Made by a program: the position numbers and the translations under genes
In this document: piece after piece, positions 17,614 to 27,292 of the stretch
Position numbering within the stretch: position 1 is the first letter of the stretch
Layout: each line of letters starts with the position of its first letter
Assembly: GCF_014201195.1 (NCBI RefSeq)
Contig: NZ_JACHDS010000001.1
Location: 2,542,001-2,606,000, forward strand
Source: Nocardiopsis mwathae
Lineage (GTDB): Bacteria > Actinomycetota > Actinomycetes > Streptosporangiales > Streptosporangiaceae
Length of the DNA: 64,000 nucleotides
Direction: 5' to 3'
The notes under the pieces: generated by a model
Databases searched by the model: none
The model's input: only the letters and a program-made list of their open reading frames with translations
Told to the model about the DNA's origin: nothing

Positions 17614-17664
17614 AAACCTGATTCCCCCAACGGCTGAAGCCGGTGGTCCCCTCAGGAGGCTTTG

Positions 17665-18639
17665 ATGGACGCGCGATCCGTCGTGGTGGTCGGGTATGCG
17701 GGCGCGGAGCTGCTGGACATCGCCGCCATCACCACCAGCCTGGAGATGGCCAACCGCATCGGCCGCCCGGACGCGCCCTACCGGATCTCCGTCGCCGCTC
17801 CCGGAGGGCGGCCCATCGCGTGCGCCAGCGGGCTCGTCCTCCGCGCCCAGCTACCGCTGACCGCGGCGCTCGGCCCGCTCGACACGCTGGTCGTCTCGGG
17901 AGGGCCGGGGCACGCGCGCGCCGCGGCCGACCCGGTGATCGTCGGGCACGTGCGGCGGCTGGCCGGGCAGAGCCGCCGGGTCTCCTCCGTGTGCACGGGC
18001 GCGAGCCTGCTGGCCGCCGCCGGCCTGCTGGACGGCAGGCGGGCCACCACCCACTGGCAGTACGCCGACCACCTGGCCGCGGAGTACCCGGCCGTCACCG
18101 TGGACGCCGAGCCGATCTACATCCGCGACGGGAACGTCTCCACCGCCGCGGGGGTCACCAGCGCCCTGGACCTGATGCTCGCGTTCATCGAGGAGGACCA
18201 CGGCGCCGAACTGGCGCGCGAGGTCGCGCGTGCGCTGGTCACCTACCTGCAGCGGCCAGGTGACCAGGCCCAGATCTCCATGTTCACCGCCGCGCCCCAC
18301 GCCGAGCACGACCTCGTGCGCCGCGTGGCCGGGTACATCGGCGCGCACCTCGACGGCGATCTCACCACGGCCGCCCTCGCCAAGGTGGCGGGGGTGAGCC
18401 CCCGCCACCTGACCCGCCTCTTCCTGGCGCATCTCGGGCACCCGCCGGGCCGGTTCGTCCGGCGGGCCCGCACCGAGGCCGCCGCGCGGCTACTCTCCAC
18501 CACCGCCCTCCCGGTGGCGCGTGTGGCGGCCCGCTGCGGATTCGGCTCGGCGGAGTCGCTGCGCCAGGCCTTCGTCCGGCACTACGGGGTCCCCCCGTCG
18601 GAACACCGCGCGGCCGACGGCCGCGTTTCACCCCGCTGA
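17665..18639 (+). CDS. GlxA-type transcriptional regulator (DJ-1/PfpI plus AraC domain)
   Basis: The 324-residue protein has an N-terminal DJ-1/PfpI-like domain (DTLVVSGGPG, VCTGASLLAAAGLLDGRRATTHW, up to about residue 185) and a C-terminal AraC DNA-binding domain with two helix-turn-helix units (LTTAALAKVAGVSPRHLTRLF and PVARVAARCGFGSAESLRQAFVRHYG). Such GlxA-type regulators often control amine, carnitine or formamide catabolism; the inducer is unknown. ATG at 17665 has AGGAGG five bases upstream. The left end of the IS605-type element ends within a few dozen bases of this start, so the native promoter may have been displaced. Confidence 0.9.
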   Translation: MDARSVVVVGYAGAELLDIAAITTSLEMANRIGRPDAPYRISVAAPGGRPIACASGLVLRAQLPLTAALGPLDTLVVSGGPGHARAAADPVIVGHVRRLAGQSRRVSSVCTGASLLAAAGLLDGRRATTHWQYADHLAAEYPAVTVDAEPIYIRDGNVSTAAGVTSALDLMLAFIEEDHGAELAREVARALVTYLQRPGDQAQISMFTAAPHAEHDLVRRVAGYIGAHLDGDLTTAALAKVAGVSPRHLTRLFLAHLGHPPGRFVRRARTEAAARLLSTTALPVARVAARCGFGSAESLRQAFVRHYGVPPSEHRAADGRVSPR

Positions 18640-18715
18640 CCGGCGCACGGTGCGCCCGCGGCAGGCCACAGCCCCCGCTCTCGCTCCGGCGCCCTCCGAC
18701 AGCCCGACGGGGCCG

Positions 18716-19957
18716 CTACCTCACCGGCAGGCCGGTGACGGCGCGGCCGATGATGAGGCGCTGGATCTCGCTGGCGCCCTCGAAGATGGTGAAGATGGCG
18801 GCGTCGCGGTGCCAGCGTTCCACGGGGTAGTCCCTCGTGTAGCCGTTCCCGCCGAGGATGCGGATGGCCTCCTGGGTGACCCAGGTGGCGGTCTCGGCGG
18901 CGAAGAGTTTGCACATGGAGCCCTCGGCCTGGGCGAAGTCCTTGTCCTGGCGGGCCATCCAGGACGCACGCCAGACCAGGAGGCGGGCGGCGTCGATGCG
19001 GGTGGCCATGTCGGCGAGGGTGAAGGCGATGGCCTGGTTGTCGCCGATCGGCCGGCCGAACTGCTCGCGCTGGGTGGCGTAGTCGCGGGCGTACTCGTAG
19101 GCGGCGCGGGCGCAGCCCACGGCCATGGCGCCGACGGACGGGCGCGACTTCTCGAAGGTCTTCATCGCCGCTTGGCCGCCTGCTCTCCGGCCCTCGCGGA
19201 CCCGGGCGAGGCGCTCGTCGAGCTTCTCCTTGCCGCCGAGCAGGCAGCCCCCGGGGACGCGGACATCGTCCAGGACGACCTCGGCGGTGTGGGAGGCGCG
19301 GATTCCGTGCTTTGCGAACTTCTGCCCCTGGGACAGCCCGGGGGTGGAGGGCGGGACGATGAAGCTGGCCTGGCCGCGTGAGCCCAGTGCGGGGTCGACG
19401 GAGGCGACGATGACATGGATGTCGGCGATCCCGCCGTTGGTGGCCCAGGTCTTGGTGCCGTTGAGCACCCACTCGTCCTTGGCCTCGTCGTAGACGGCGC
19501 GGGTGCGGATGGCGCTGACGTCGCTCCCGGCGTCGGGCTCGGAGGAGCAGAACGCGCCGAGCTTGATGTCCTCGGCGGTGCCGAACATCTGCGGCACCCA
19601 CTCGAAGAGCTGCTCCTGGGTGCCGTTGCCCGCGACGGCCACGGCGGCAAGCCCGGTTCCGGTGAGGGCCAGGGCGATGCCGGGGTCACCCCAGTACAGC
19701 TCCTCGAAGGCGACGGGAATGCCGATGCCGCTGGGCTCCAGCCACTGGTCGGCGAAGAAGTCCAGGGAGTACAGCCCGATCTTGGCCGCCTCCTGGAGGA
19801 TCGGCCAGGGCGTCTCCTCGCGCTCGTCCCATTCGGCCGCGGCCGGGCGGATCACGTCGCGGGCGAAGCCGTGCGCCCAGTCGCGCACGTCGCGGATGTC
19901 CTCGCTCATTTCCAGGCTGAACCCGGTCACGGCCTGGGCGGTGGTGTCGTCCGTCAT
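18716..19957 (-). CDS. Acyl-CoA dehydrogenase
   Basis: This 413-residue flavoprotein has the family blocks [20 protein letters not shown] (substrate and FAD contact), [61 protein letters not shown] and the catalytic-region [15 protein letters not shown] near the C-terminus. It performs the alpha,beta-dehydrogenation of an acyl-CoA, probably in fatty-acid or branched-chain catabolism, passing electrons to ETF. I chose ATG at 19957; the open frame extends upstream without homology. A perfect 8-3-8 palindrome lies about 120 bases upstream (20076-20094) and is a likely operator. Confidence 0.93.
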   Translation of the reverse strand: MTDDTTAQAVTGFSLEMSEDIRDVRDWAHGFARDVIRPAAAEWDEREETPWPILQEAAKIGLYSLDFFADQWLEPSGIGIPVAFEELYWGDPGIALALTGTGLAAVAVAGNGTQEQLFEWVPQMFGTAEDIKLGAFCSSEPDAGSDVSAIRTRAVYDEAKDEWVLNGTKTWATNGGIADIHVIVASVDPALGSRGQASFIVPPSTPGLSQGQKFAKHGIRASHTAEVVLDDVRVPGGCLLGGKEKLDERLARVREGRRAGGQAAMKTFEKSRPSVGAMAVGCARAAYEYARDYATQREQFGRPIGDNQAIAFTLADMATRIDAARLLVWRASWMARQDKDFAQAEGSMCKLFAAETATWVTQEAIRILGGNGYTRDYPVERWHRDAAIFTIFEGASEIQRLIIGRAVTGLPVR

Positions 19958-20075
19958 GTGCACACGTCCTTCGTTGCTCCCTCGGCGGTCGCCGGGGCGG
20001 AGAGGGGGTCGGTGGTGGTCGTCGGGTGCTGCCGCGGCATGGCCGTGCGCGGCGCCGCAGGGTCGCCACGCCAAT

Positions 20076-20094
20076 GTGTTACCAACGGTAACAC
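20076..20094. promoter_or_regulatory. Palindromic operator candidate upstream of acyl-CoA dehydrogenase
   Basis: GTGTTACCaacGGTAACAC is a perfect 8-3-8 inverted repeat, bordered by CCAA on one side and TTGG on the other. It lies in the 261-base gap between the dehydrogenase start (19957) and the stop of the upstream HTH gene. The form suits a TetR/FadR-type dimer; the regulator is not identified. Confidence 0.6.
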
Positions 20095-20218
20095 TTGGCT
20101 CGTCGGGCACACAACGGCCATCCCTCCGTTTCTCGGGACGAATCATGTTCGGGGGCGGTAGGGCGGACCGGGGATGCGGAGGCGTTCGGAGGGCGGTGTA
20201 CCCGCCGAGGGCCCGGCA

Positions 20219-21202
20219 CTACAGCCAGCCGCGCCGGGTCGCCTGCCAGATCAGCTGGTGGCGCGTGCGGACACCCATGAGGGCGCTGAGCCGGCTGATC
20301 CGCCGCTGCACCGTACGCACGCTCACGCCCAGCTGGTTGGCCATCGCCCGGTCGGTGCACCCCGACAGCATGAGCGAGAGCAGGCGGCGCGCCTCCACAT
20401 CCGAGCCCGCCACCGGGCCCGTGCCGCCCCCCTGCTCCGGTTCCTCCCGCACCGGGTAGGGGACCGCCGACACCCAGATGGTCTCGAAGATCCAGCCGAG
20501 CGCGTCCAGCAGTCCGCTGGGCCGCACGATGATCACCGACGGCTCCTCCAACCCGGTGGTGACCGTCGGTAGGAAGGCCGCGCGGTCGTCGGCGATGCTG
20601 AGCTTCATCGGGATGTCGGCCGCCACCCGGATCTCCTCGCCCAGCTCGCACCACTCCGCCAGGCGCAGCTGCTCCTCGGGCTCGTCCAGCAGCGACCGGT
20701 CGTAGACCACGCGGTGGCGCACCCCGGCGGCCATCGAGGAGCGGGCGACATCGTTGTCGGCGGCGCTCACCACCATCGGCGGTCCGGTGACCAGGGCACG
20801 GACCTCCTTCGCGGCGCCCTGGTGGATTCGGCGGTAGCTCTCGGTGACCGCCTCCCGGCCGGTGACGGTTTCGAGGATCTCCTCCGGGTCGTGCAACGCG
20901 GCCCGCGCCCTGTAGTCCTCGATCAGCCGGGCCACCTCGGCCTGGGTCCGGTACAGCTGGGCCTGGCGCCGGATCAGCAGGGGGTTGAGCGCGGCGTCGG
21001 GCGGGGCCACGCGCAGCGGCGGCGCCCCCTCGGGTGCGCGGCCCAACAGCCCCTTGTCGGCCAGGCGGCCCAGCGCGGCCTCGACCCGGCCCGCGCCGAT
21101 GCCGAGTCGTGCGGCGAGTTCGCCCGGAGTGCCGGCCGGGGAGCGGAGCAGCGCGAGGTAGACCTTCTCCTCGTCCCCTGTGAAGCCGATCATCTCCAGC
21201 AT
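20219..21202 (-). CDS. LuxR-type HTH regulator with TrmB-like N-terminus
   Basis: The 327-residue protein starts with a winged-helix segment (MLEMIGFTGDEEKVYLALLRSPAGTPGELAARLGI) like TrmB or IclR proteins, has a central sensor-like region (EVRALVTGPPMVV, VRHRVVYDRSLLD), and ends with a LuxR-like HTH (VEARRLLSLMLSGCTDRAMANQLGVSVRTVQRRISRLSALMGV). This arrangement is common and multicopy in actinobacteria; ligands are unknown. I use ATG at 21202 with GGGTGGCGG upstream. It lies upstream of the acyl-CoA dehydrogenase on the same strand, and could bind the palindrome at 20076, but this is conjecture. Confidence 0.8.
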   Translation of the reverse strand: MLEMIGFTGDEEKVYLALLRSPAGTPGELAARLGIGAGRVEAALGRLADKGLLGRAPEGAPPLRVAPPDAALNPLLIRRQAQLYRTQAEVARLIEDYRARAALHDPEEILETVTGREAVTESYRRIHQGAAKEVRALVTGPPMVVSAADNDVARSSMAAGVRHRVVYDRSLLDEPEEQLRLAEWCELGEEIRVAADIPMKLSIADDRAAFLPTVTTGLEEPSVIIVRPSGLLDALGWIFETIWVSAVPYPVREEPEQGGGTGPVAGSDVEARRLLSLMLSGCTDRAMANQLGVSVRTVQRRISRLSALMGVRTRHQLIWQATRRGWL

Positions 21203-21297
21203 CCGCCACCCCTCGCCCGGTCGCCGTCCTCGGCCCGGCCGCGCGGGCCGGGCATGCATGGGACTGTACGCACCGGCCGCACGGGCGAAAGCCGGGG

Positions 21298-21344
21298 GGC
21301 GGCGGGGCGGCGGACCGGGTGTTCCCGTCCGCCGCGCCGCCGCC
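21298..21344 (-). terminator. Hairpin after subtilase gene
   Basis: An 18-base arm (21298-21315) and its near-perfect complement (21327-21344, one mismatch) enclose an 11-base loop just past the protease stop at 21350. No T-run follows. Confidence 0.55.
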
Positions 21345-21349
21345 GGGGG

Positions 21350-23959
21350 TCAGCCGGCCGGGGTGATGCTCACACCCAGCTCATAGGGGTTGTCCGCGAC
21401 GGGCGAGCTGCTCGCCGCGTCCAGCGCCAGATCCCAGATGCCGGGTGTCGGGTTGTTGTAGGTGCGCGTGAGCGCGTTGCAGTTCCCCGTCTCGGGCAGG
21501 TTGGTGTAGCAGTGCCCGGTGACGTTCTCCCCGCTCGGGCCGAGCGGGCTGAACGCGGTCCAGCGGATGCGGCTCCGGTCGGCCACACCGGACAGCTCGA
21601 CGGTGAGCGCACGCGTCCCCGGCGGGACCGCGACGAACCGGCTGCCCGCCTCGGCGCGGGCCACCTCGCCCTGGGCCGTCCAGGACGTGTCGCCGCCGCC
21701 CAGCTCGACGTCGGGCGTGATCACGGTGAGCATGACCGTGTGCTCGACACCCCGGGTGCGGGGGTTGTCCAGCTGCAGGATCGCGCTGTTGGCCCCGGCC
21801 TGCGGAGTGGCCGTGACCTTGAGCGCGGTCTCCTCGCCCTTGCCGAGCTTGATGTGGCGGGGGGCGGAGAAGACGCCGTCGTCGCCGATCACCCTGACCC
21901 GGTACTGCTGCACCGCGTCGCCGCCGGTGTCGCGGGTGATGTTCAGCTCGTAGTCGGCGCTCTCCCCGGCCTTCTGCCCGCCGTCGGCGGGCAGGCACCG
22001 GTTGTACAGGCCATGGCCGTGGCCGGGCTTGACCAGCCGGTCGGACTGCGCGGTGCACACGGGCGCGGTGACCGTCAGGCTCTCGGTGGCCAGTCCCCTG
22101 CGCAGCAGCTTCCAGGCGGCGGGGATGTCGATCTGCCCGTGCCCCTGCTCGATGGCGGTCAGGTCGGCGGAGAACCGCGCGCTGCTCCGCAGCGCGGTGC
22201 GCAGCTGCTCCGGCGCCACCTCCTGCCTGCTGTTCTTCGCGGCCGACAAGAGCAGCGCCGCGCCTCCGGCCGCTTGCGGGGAGGACATGGAGGTGCCGTT
22301 CTTCATCCCGTAACCGGGCGGCAGCTCGTACCCGGCGTCGGCGACGGGGTCGCCCTTCTTGAAGGTGGGGATGGGGGCGATGGCCGCGCCGGGCGCGGTG
22401 ATGTCGGGCTTGAACCCGCCGTCCTCGCGCGGACCGCGCGAGGAGAACGCGAAGATCCCGTGGTCGTAGTCGACGGCGCGGCCGTAGTTGGCCCTCCACG
22501 TCGCTCCGGACACCGCGGCGCCCACGCTCATCACGTCACCGGCGACCGACGGGTCGCCGACGGTGTTGATGCCCGCGCCGGAGTTCCCGGCCGAGATGAA
22601 CATCTGCACGCCGGTCTCGGCGATCAGCCGGTCGTACAGCAGCGCGCGGGCGTTCTGGCCGTCGTTGAGCGCGGGCAGCCCGCCGATGGACATGTTGATG
22701 ACGTCGACGCCGTGGTCGGTGGCGAGCGCCACCATGCCGTCGGTGAGGGCCGCCGAGGAGCAACCGCGGTCGTGGCAGGCACGCATCGACACGACCTTGG
22801 CGCCGGGCGCCGCGCCGTTCATCTTCCCGTCGAACAGCCGGTGCCCCGCGGCGATCCCGGCCACGTGGGTGCCGTGCCCGTTGGTGTCGAGGCCGATGTG
22901 CACGGTGCCGCCGTAGACGTCGGGCAGGGTCGAGACGACGAACGCGGGGGCCTCGTTGATCGGGGTGTCGGGGTCATCGGTGCCGAACTTGCGGAAGTCC
23001 CCGGTCTTCCCGAAGTCGCCGATCGGCTTCTCGTCGGTGAAGTCGCCGTTCTGGTCCAGGTCGACCAGGACCGTGCCGTCGTCGGGCCGGTACAGCACGC
23101 CCCAGGCGCCGCTGTCGGCCCCGGCGACGTCGAAGTCGAGCTGGCCGAAGCGCCACTCGCCCTCCGGCGCGGTCCAGGTGCGGCCGCGGCTGTCGAAGGT
23201 CGGCCCGGTGACGGACGTCGTCAGGACGAACATCGGGTCGTAGATGAGGTCGATGAGGTTGGTCGGGTCGGTCGCGTTGACCCAGTCGACGATCTTGTCC
23301 TCACCGGTGGTCGTCGTCTGGAGTGCGGGGTGCTCCAGGTCGACGCCGGTGTCCAGGACCCCGATGGTGACGCCGCGCCCGTCGGCCTTCGGGTTGTCCT
23401 TCCGGAAGTCGATGGCGCCGGTCTCGTTGGTCGGCATGTAGGGGTTGTCGTCGGGGGTCTCGGCCGACGGCCCGCCGTCGGTGCCGGCGGCGGGAGCGCC
23501 CTGCTCCTCGGGGGTCGGGTCGGGCAGCGGGAGCAGCTCGTCGACGTCGATGGCCACGACGTCGTCGATCGCCTCGACCTTGGCCACGTCGTCGAAGCCG
23601 ACGTTGACCTTGAGGTAGCCGATCTCCTCCTCGACGCCGGTGACGTCGGCCCCGAAGGACTCCAACTCGCCGCGGACGGCGTCGGCGCGGCCCTCGGTGG
23701 TGGCGACGATCAGCGTCGCGAAGTCGCTCCGGGTGGACCGGGGCAGGATCCAGGGCTGCTTCTCGTACTCCTCCAGCAGCGCCCGGCCGTGGTCGCCGAT
23801 CTTGTCGGAACGTGTCTCGGCCGAGGCCGCCGCGGGTGCGGAGAGTGCGGTGAGTCCTCCGGCCACCAGGGCGCCCACGGCCAGCAGGGCGAAGGGGGCG
23901 GAGCGGGGGGATCCGGGTTTTCGGGGGGCAGGGGGAATCGTGGGGGAATTCTGCTGCAT
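21350..23959 (-). CDS. Secreted subtilisin-like (S8) serine protease
   Basis: This 869-residue protease has a signal peptide (hydrophobic core APFALLAVGALVAGGLTAL, then APAAASA), an I9-like propeptide to about residue 150, and the catalytic triad in VTIGVLDTGVDLEHP (Asp), GHGTHVAGIAAGH (His) and NGTSMSSPQAAGGAALL (Ser), with oxyanion Asn in ISAGNSGAG. A large insertion lies between the Asp and His blocks, as in actinobacterial high-molecular-weight subtilases. The C-terminal 250 residues look like beta-rich accessory domains. It is an exported enzyme for extracellular protein breakdown. ATG at 23959 is reasonable; a hairpin ends the gene. Confidence 0.95.
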   Translation of the reverse strand: MQQNSPTIPPAPRKPGSPRSAPFALLAVGALVAGGLTALSAPAAASAETRSDKIGDHGRALLEEYEKQPWILPRSTRSDFATLIVATTEGRADAVRGELESFGADVTGVEEEIGYLKVNVGFDDVAKVEAIDDVVAIDVDELLPLPDPTPEEQGAPAAGTDGGPSAETPDDNPYMPTNETGAIDFRKDNPKADGRGVTIGVLDTGVDLEHPALQTTTTGEDKIVDWVNATDPTNLIDLIYDPMFVLTTSVTGPTFDSRGRTWTAPEGEWRFGQLDFDVAGADSGAWGVLYRPDDGTVLVDLDQNGDFTDEKPIGDFGKTGDFRKFGTDDPDTPINEAPAFVVSTLPDVYGGTVHIGLDTNGHGTHVAGIAAGHRLFDGKMNGAAPGAKVVSMRACHDRGCSSAALTDGMVALATDHGVDVINMSIGGLPALNDGQNARALLYDRLIAETGVQMFISAGNSGAGINTVGDPSVAGDVMSVGAAVSGATWRANYGRAVDYDHGIFAFSSRGPREDGGFKPDITAPGAAIAPIPTFKKGDPVADAGYELPPGYGMKNGTSMSSPQAAGGAALLLSAAKNSRQEVAPEQLRTALRSSARFSADLTAIEQGHGQIDIPAAWKLLRRGLATESLTVTAPVCTAQSDRLVKPGHGHGLYNRCLPADGGQKAGESADYELNITRDTGGDAVQQYRVRVIGDDGVFSAPRHIKLGKGEETALKVTATPQAGANSAILQLDNPRTRGVEHTVMLTVITPDVELGGGDTSWTAQGEVARAEAGSRFVAVPPGTRALTVELSGVADRSRIRWTAFSPLGPSGENVTGHCYTNLPETGNCNALTRTYNNPTPGIWDLALDAASSSPVADNPYELGVSITPAG

Positions 23960-24180
23960 GCCTCTTCCCAGTGGAGTTCGGGGGTCGGAAGCGGGCTGAC
24001 AGCGCTAACGTTGCAGCAGAGAGTGATCAACCGGTAGATGTCCGCCATGGCGTACATACGTCATGGCGCGAACCGGACAAGCGGACGGCCCCACCGGGCG
24101 CGGCGGTCACGCGGACGGCCGGCGGGTCAGGGCGGACCCTGCCCCACCGGCCGTCGGTCACCGGCGTCCGGCGCCGCGCG

Positions 24181-25650
24181 TCATTCGGCGGCGTGACGCT
24201 CCAGGAAGGTGTAGACGTCGGTCTCGTCGACGCCGGGGAAGGTCCCCGACGGCAGGGCCGAGAGCACGTGGGAGTGGGCGCGCGCCGACGGCCACACGTT
24301 GCCCTCCCACCGGGAGGCCAGCTCGGAGGGCGGCCGCACGCAGCACTCGCCGGTGGGGCAGTTGGACTGGGTGCGGTTGGTGGTCTCGCGCCCGCGGAAC
24401 CAGCGGGATTCCTTGTAGGGGACGCCCAGCGTGATCGCGAAGTTGCGCTCTCGGCTGGGGTCGACGTGCGCGACGCACCAGTGGGTGCCGTTGGGCTTGT
24501 CGGTGTACTGGTAGTAGATGGAGTAGCGGTCGGGCGAGGCGAAGACCTGGCGCCCGGACCAGTACCGGCACATCCTCTGGCCTTCGATGGCCCCGGTGTC
24601 GTCGGTCGGGAAGATCAGCCCGTCGTTCTCGTAGGCCTTGTAGATGATCCCGGTCTCGTCGTTGCGGATGAAGTGGCAGACCAGGTCGAGGTGGCGGTAG
24701 GCGAGGTTGGTGAACCGGTGCGCGGCCATCTCGTAGGACACCGAGAAGACGTCGCGCAGGTCCTCCACCGACAGGTCGCGCGCCTGCTTGGCGTCCTGCA
24801 GGTAGGGCACCGCGGTGGACTCGGGGATGAGGACGGCCGCGGCGAAGTAGTTGGCTTCGACTCGCTGGCGCAGGAAGTCGGCGAAGTCGCGCGGCTGGCT
24901 GTGGCCGAGCACGAAGTGGCCGAGCGTCTGCAGCAGGATGGTGCGCGGGCTGTGCATGCCCAGTGACTCGCGCTTGAGGTAGAGCCTCCGGTTGCGGGTG
25001 TCGGTGATCGAACGCACCGAGCGGGGCAGGTCCTGCACGTAGCGCAGGGTGAACCCGTGGTGGGTGACGATCGACAGGATCTGGCCCTGGGAAAGGGCAC
25101 CCCCGCTGTAGCCGACGGCCTCCAGCGTGTCCTGCGCGGTCTTCTCGATGTTCTCGAAGTAGTTGCCGCGCTCGCGCATCTGGCGCCGCAGGTCGGCGTT
25201 GGCCCGCCGGGCCTCCTCCGGGCTGGCGGTGGGCTTGTTGTTGCGCCGCTTGAGCTCGTCGTAGAGGCCGACGATGTGCTCCAGCACGTCGTTGGGAACG
25301 CGCTTGCCGACCTTCAGGTGCGGCAGGTTGAGCGACTGGTAGACGGGGTCGCGCTGTGCCTCCTCCACCGCGATCTCCAGCTGGGCGCGGCGGCTCGGGG
25401 GCTGCCGGGAGAGGAGTTCCTCCACGGAGACACCGAGCGCCTGGGCAAGCGAGGTGAGCAGGGAGAGCTTGGGCTCGCGCTTGCCGTTCTCCAGCAGCGA
25501 CAGCTGGGATGGCGCCCGCCCCACGCGTTCTCCCAGGTCAGCGAGGGTCATCTTGCGACTGCGGCGCAGATGACGGAGCCTCTGACCGAAGGTGACGAGA
25601 TCCAGGTCACCCGGCAAAGACGGTATTTCTTCGTTCCCAAAGTACGCCAT
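24181..25650 (-). CDS. ramB: RamB/ScfR-family transcriptional regulator
   Basis: The 489-residue protein begins with an XRE helix-turn-helix (LVTFGQRLRHLRRSRKMTLADLGERVGRAPSQLSLLENGKREP), followed by an IrrE/ImmA-like domain (VEANYFAAAVLIPESTAVPYL) and a Cys-rich C-terminal DUF2083 part (SNCPTGECCVRPPSELA). This matches RamB/ScfR regulators; in Corynebacterium and Mycobacterium, RamB controls acetate and glyoxylate genes. It is divergent from aceA here, with 183 bases between starts, and a RamB-like motif in that gap. ATG at 25650 lacks a clear ribosome site and may be leaderless or near so. High confidence in family, good in role. Confidence 0.9.
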   Translation of the reverse strand: MAYFGNEEIPSLPGDLDLVTFGQRLRHLRRSRKMTLADLGERVGRAPSQLSLLENGKREPKLSLLTSLAQALGVSVEELLSRQPPSRRAQLEIAVEEAQRDPVYQSLNLPHLKVGKRVPNDVLEHIVGLYDELKRRNNKPTASPEEARRANADLRRQMRERGNYFENIEKTAQDTLEAVGYSGGALSQGQILSIVTHHGFTLRYVQDLPRSVRSITDTRNRRLYLKRESLGMHSPRTILLQTLGHFVLGHSQPRDFADFLRQRVEANYFAAAVLIPESTAVPYLQDAKQARDLSVEDLRDVFSVSYEMAAHRFTNLAYRHLDLVCHFIRNDETGIIYKAYENDGLIFPTDDTGAIEGQRMCRYWSGRQVFASPDRYSIYYQYTDKPNGTHWCVAHVDPSRERNFAITLGVPYKESRWFRGRETTNRTQSNCPTGECCVRPPSELASRWEGNVWPSARAHSHVLSALPSGTFPGVDETDVYTFLERHAAE

Positions 25651-25666
25651 GCGTTCATACTACGGA

Positions 25667-25718
25667 AAGAATCAACGTTCTTCACACAACTTCGCCTCGA
25701 AAAACCCTGGAACTTTGC
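25667..25718. promoter_or_regulatory. Candidate RamB sites in the ramB-aceA gap
   Basis: GGAACTTTGC at 25709-25718 resembles the core of the published RamB motif (AACTTTGC, flanks vary). A short inverted repeat AAGAAtcaacgTTCTT at 25667-25682 lies 17-32 bases before the ramB start. Binding is inferred from context. Confidence 0.45.
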
Positions 25719-25833
25719 TCAGAATCATAGTTACCGGCGGGGAACATGACGCCGGGGGCGCCGCATCGGCCCCCCGCACCGTGTCTCCAGCCGGGGCACT
25801 TTTCCAGGGGACGAACCGAAGGCGAGACAGACC

Positions 25834-27132
<1,299 letters not shown>

Positions 27133-27208
27133 GGCAACAGGTCTTCGTTTCCCTGATGGCCGCCCGCCCCGCTTTCGTGGCTGGGGCGCGGCGGGTCGGC
27201 CGTCGCCC

Positions 27209-27252
27209 GCCGCCGGTCTCGCGGAATCCGTGTCACTCGCGAGACCGGCGGC
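27209..27252 (+). terminator. 15-bp perfect stem downstream of aceA
   Basis: GCCGCCGGTCTCGCG (27209-27223) pairs perfectly with 27238-27252 around a 14-base loop. It lies between aceA and the CPBP gene and is the likely aceA terminator, although no U-tract follows. Confidence 0.65.
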
Positions 27253-27292
27253 TTCCTGCTGCCCGCGGCCCGGCCCGGCCTGAGACGGTGGC

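Larger units (their letters stand above)
16235..17645 (-). mobile_element. IS605-family element with tnpB only (IS1341 type)
   Basis: The element holds one tnpB gene flanked by subterminal hairpins. Its left end (17565-17613, reverse strand) contains CCCGCGTAGCGGG and GAACCGCCGCTAGGCGGTCC, nearly the same as the left end of the complete element at 57937. Its right end near 16235 has a GCCCGCCGCTTCAGCGG hairpin followed by GAGTCAC, like the other copy's CTTCAG hairpin and GTCAA. No tnpA is present, so it would need a transposase supplied in trans. The right border is likely at 16235; the left border near 17645 is only approximate. Confidence 0.75.

Noticed and set aside
20714-24037. Long + strand open frame of 1107 codons
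   Set aside because: It runs antisense to the HTH regulator and the S8 protease, whose motifs are clear. Its composition (Gly/Val/Arg-rich, no motifs) is the usual GC-rich shadow.
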